Source: Elysia marginata (Eukaryota > Mollusca > Gastropoda > Plakobranchidae). Taken from it: a stretch of DNA of 24,476 nt. Shown here piece by piece: positions 22,541 through 24,476 of the stretch (position 1 is the stretch's first letter; each line of letters opens with the position of its first letter). The notes beneath the pieces were generated by a model. That model ran no database searches. It saw nothing but the letters and a program-made list of their open reading frames with translations, and was not told where the DNA came from. The position numbers and the translations under genes are program-made. Where the stretch lies: the NCBI GenBank assembly GCA_019649035.1, contig BMAT01010021.1, positions 373,699 to 398,174 on the forward strand. The letters are read 5' to 3'.

Positions 22541-22605
22541 TACAGTGTACCTCTGATATAACAATTGTCTCTGGAAAATTTACAACAGTTGTTAAGGCCA
22601 CAATT
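22541..22605. repeat. possible pogo/Tigger-like transposon end
   Basis: TACAGTGTACCTCTGATATAAC resembles the CAGTG-x3-CCTCT-x-ATATAAC terminus of pogo/Tigger elements beside a TA. No inverted partner was found to the right, so it would be a fragment lying in the 3' UTR of the minus-strand gene. Confidence 0.3.
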
Positions 22606-22751
22606 TTAATTATCAAGCGTTGTAATAATTAGGGAAACAAATACCTTATATTGTTATTGAAAAAAGGTTAATTATACACTTATTCACACACATATTAACA
22701 CACACTGTGCATCATTTTACTTCTTGAGCTACTTTCATAGACTTAATCCCC

Positions 22752-22789
22752 TCAGAATCGAGCCATTGATCTGGGACTTGGCGATAAAC
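22752..22789 (-). CDS. proximal last exon of the unidentified minus-strand gene
   Basis: The acceptor is ctactactgtcttcag|GT. Together with the final A of the exon at 23085 it reads S-LSPSPRSMARF and then TGA at 22754-22752, so the C-terminus is THW-SLSPSPRSMARF. The phase match and the pyrimidine-rich acceptor support it. SPSPRS is the kind of proline-directed or basophilic kinase site found in cytoplasmic tails, but that is inference. The longer minus open frame 22752-22955 includes these codons only because it reads back into the intron. Confidence 0.72.
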
Positions 22790-23084
22790 CTGAAGACAGT
22801 AGTAGCATTATTGTACAAAACAAGCCTGTACAATTAATAACATATAAAAACCAGAATGGCTGTGAGAGAAGTGAGACACTAGATGCTAAGTTGAAAATAC
22901 AGCAAAGATCATTAAAAATCAATGTTTGTACAAAAACCCCAACAAAACAAGGCAAAGAATGAATGAATCAATTGGCTATCTTATAAGATTAATTAGTTTT
23001 CCAAGATTCCTCAACCCCCTTGCACTGTTAGATTTTATGCCATGAAATAAGGCTAAATGAAATATTGAAATATATTTCACATAC

Positions 23085-23207
23085 TCCAATGTGTTCGGTA
23101 AAACTCGTCTCCAGGGCTCTCTTGCTGGTCTTCCTGTATGTCTGGATGGAAATGACTTGTGTCACCTGGTTGGAGGCTATTGCCCCGAATGTCCAGAGAC
23201 TTGTTGG
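23085..23207 (-). CDS. internal exon of the unidentified minus-strand gene
   Basis: It is 123 nt, phase 1 at both ends, with acceptor ctaccatttccag and donor GGA|GTATGT. After the split Ala codon it reads NKSLDIRGNSLQPGDTS, HFHPDIQEDQQESPGD and EFYRTHW. It is hydrophilic and rich in D/E/Q/S/P with no membrane segment, consistent with a disordered tail. The frame was chosen because it alone is open across three consecutive splice junctions. The longer open frame on the same strand at 23028-23243 is out of phase with the neighbours and is a shadow. I do not recognise the family. Confidence 0.75.
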
Positions 23208-23698
23208 CTGGAAATGGTAGGGTGAAAAAATTTTAAATTTCAAAAGTTAAATTTTAACTCATTGAACACTAGCCTGTTTTCATACTTTGATGCCATGTCA
23301 CTGACATTCATTGAGGATTTTTATAAACTCAAAAAAAAAAAATCAGTTATGCATTGGGACAATATATAATGCTCACAAAACAGATTTGCTTTGCCGAAAA
23401 TTGAAAAAGAGGTGAAACTAGTTTACATAAAGTCTAGATATAGTTATACGGTAAGTGTTTGAACAGAATGTACATCAATAGGTTCAAAACAGTTCAAACC
23501 AGTTAATGACCAGACCTATGGATAAATGCAGGTAATATTAATGAGTACAATTGCTGAGACAAATTGTAAACTTTGCATCTTTTTAAGACATTTGTCTATT
23601 GCTCAAATTTCAGGGTAGTTTGATGTTTATCTTTTTTCTGTGAGTTCTGGATGAGTATCTATCGCACTATACTGCTTATAAAAAAAAACAAAACATAC

Positions 23699-23783
23699 CA
23701 ATCAATGTGTTCCTGGCAGTGATGGTGTTTCCTAGCGGAGTGGAGGATCTTCTGTTTAGAGTGTTGCCATGAGGGGTTTCTGA
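23699..23783 (-). CDS. internal exon of the unidentified minus-strand gene
   Basis: It is 85 nt, entering in phase 0 and leaving in phase 1, with acceptor catctatttccag and donor ATTG|GTATGT. It reads SETPHGNTLNRR then SSTPLGNTITARNTLI, rich in Ser, Thr, Asn and Arg, and includes RRSSTP, which looks like a phosphorylation site. It joins the exon at 24250 upstream (AGG|TCA) and the exon at 23207 downstream (G+CC = Ala) without a stop. The longer frame at 23659-23841 is a shadow. Confidence 0.75.
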
Positions 23784-24249
23784 CTGGAAATAGATGAAAT
23801 TGTTTGTTAGTATCAGCAGTTAAAAATACTAAAGAACACAATATGATATAAGAAAGAAATTTGATAAATCCGCCCAGAAAATTTACAAAGATTGAAGGAT
23901 TAAAAAGAACAGATTGAAGTAGGCTGTAAGTAAAAATACCTGAAAAAATTCTAGAATATCATATCATTTAAAACCCTCGATGTATAGTAGCTTTTGGATT
24001 TTCGACATCAGAAACTTGCTTAGTATTCTGCTAAGATTTGCTGTGGCAAAGAAAATCTTTTGCTTTCAACATTTCCATTACACCTTTTTGCATATGGTTT
24101 TAAACACAAAGAAGTTGTGAAAAAGAAAACATGGTTCTTAAAATTTCTTGCATTTAGCTAAATTCCTGCCTCCCATCATCACCTGCAAGTAGCAAAATCC
24201 AATATTCCTAGGGTTTGGAAAATGACTCTTTAGGCATTGATATTCTTAC

Positions 24250-24378
24250 CCTCATAGCATGTGTGGTATTCGGCCTTGCTTGTTCTGCTAGCAAATGTGG
24301 CCGATCTTTTAAATATAGAAGTCGAGTGTCCTTGTTGTCAATGGCACTAGTGGCTCGGTAACTTTGATGAGGCTTCCG
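24250..24378 (-). CDS. internal exon of the unidentified minus-strand gene (most upstream one visible)
   Basis: It is 129 nt (43 codons, phase 0 at both ends). A very long pyrimidine tract (ttttttttcctttttctcct...) precedes acceptor cctaattaaag, and the donor is AGG|GTAAGA. It reads RKPHQSYRATSAIDNKD, TRLLYLKDRPHLLAEQ and ARPNTTHAMR. It is basic, with no Cys and no membrane segment. The preceding exons, which should hold the recognisable domains, lie right of the window. With the next exons it makes a tail of about 112 residues before the alternative ends. A start at the ATG 24255-24253 is possible but unlikely given the long open frame upstream in the same exon. Confidence 0.72.
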
Positions 24379-24476
24379 CTTTAATTAGGAAATAAGTAGG
24401 AGAAAAAGGAAAAAAAAATGTGGCAACCTAATTATTATAAAAAAAGCATCTGTTGTCATCTTCACAGAATCACAGA

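Noticed and set aside
23028..23243. Minus-strand 71-codon open frame as a gene
   Set aside because: It overlaps the exon 23207-23085 but in a frame that does not join to the neighbouring exons; the splice-consistent frame is different.
23659..23841. Minus-strand 60-codon open frame as a gene
   Set aside because: It is out of frame with the splice-supported reading of exon 23783-23699.
24250..24378. A frameshift or pseudogene in the most upstream minus-strand exon
   Set aside because: A first reading seemed to break the frame, but rechecking the reverse complement base by base gave 43 clean codons in phase 0.
1..24476. Bacterial-type systems, CRISPR arrays, tRNA or rRNA genes, viral genes
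   Set aside because: No spaced identical repeats, no cloverleaf with A/B boxes that I could verify, and no viral or bacterial domains were seen. The gene structure is plainly that of an intron-rich animal genome.

Overview
This window is AT-rich nuclear DNA from a multicellular animal, most likely a marine invertebrate. A mollusc or another lophotrochozoan is plausible but not proven. The reasons are short exons bounded by GT...AG introns, long non-coding stretches, small inverted-repeat transposons, trinucleotide microsatellites, and SINE-like tails of the kind that read 'gcgttatgtaaat' followed by an ATT run. There are no bacterial features: no operons, no Shine-Dalgarno-driven ORFs, no CRISPR array. 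Most long open frames here are chance frames in AT-rich sequence. The coding calls below rest on splice sites and matching reading phase instead.

Left part (1-3.6 kb, + strand): the last two exons of a gene for a small secreted, probably GPI-anchored Ly6/uPAR three-finger protein of the quiver/sleepless-like type. The exons are 1307-1462 and 3316-3530. Together they give 123 residues with ten cysteines in Ly6 order and a hydrophobic C-terminal tail. The signal-peptide exon was not found with confidence and may lie left of the window. The intron holds a 43-codon Cys-rich open frame of unknown status. A small inverted-repeat element (981-1275) sits just upstream of the first exon.

Middle (3.7-20 kb): no gene that I can support. 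It holds a 552-bp inverted-repeat element with TTAA target duplications and internal tandem duplications (3743-4302), a pogo/Tigger-like miniature element (5664-5844), a possible mariner-like miniature element (about 13357-13584), SINE-like tails, a (TTA)n/(ATC)n microsatellite and one 60-N assembly gap (10712-10771).

Right part (20.2-24.4 kb, - strand): the 3' end of a gene that I do not recognise. Three exons (24378-24250, 23783-23699, 23207-23085) join in frame into a Ser/Thr/Arg-rich tail. This tail can be completed by either of two last exons, each with a strong acceptor, a matching phase and its own stop: 22789-22752 (ending SLSPSPRSMARF) or 20324-20266 (ending VTQPSHGVSSRRNRVTLK). The two genes converge (3' ends facing each other) across roughly 17-19 kb of non-coding DNA. 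Nothing suggests that they work together.
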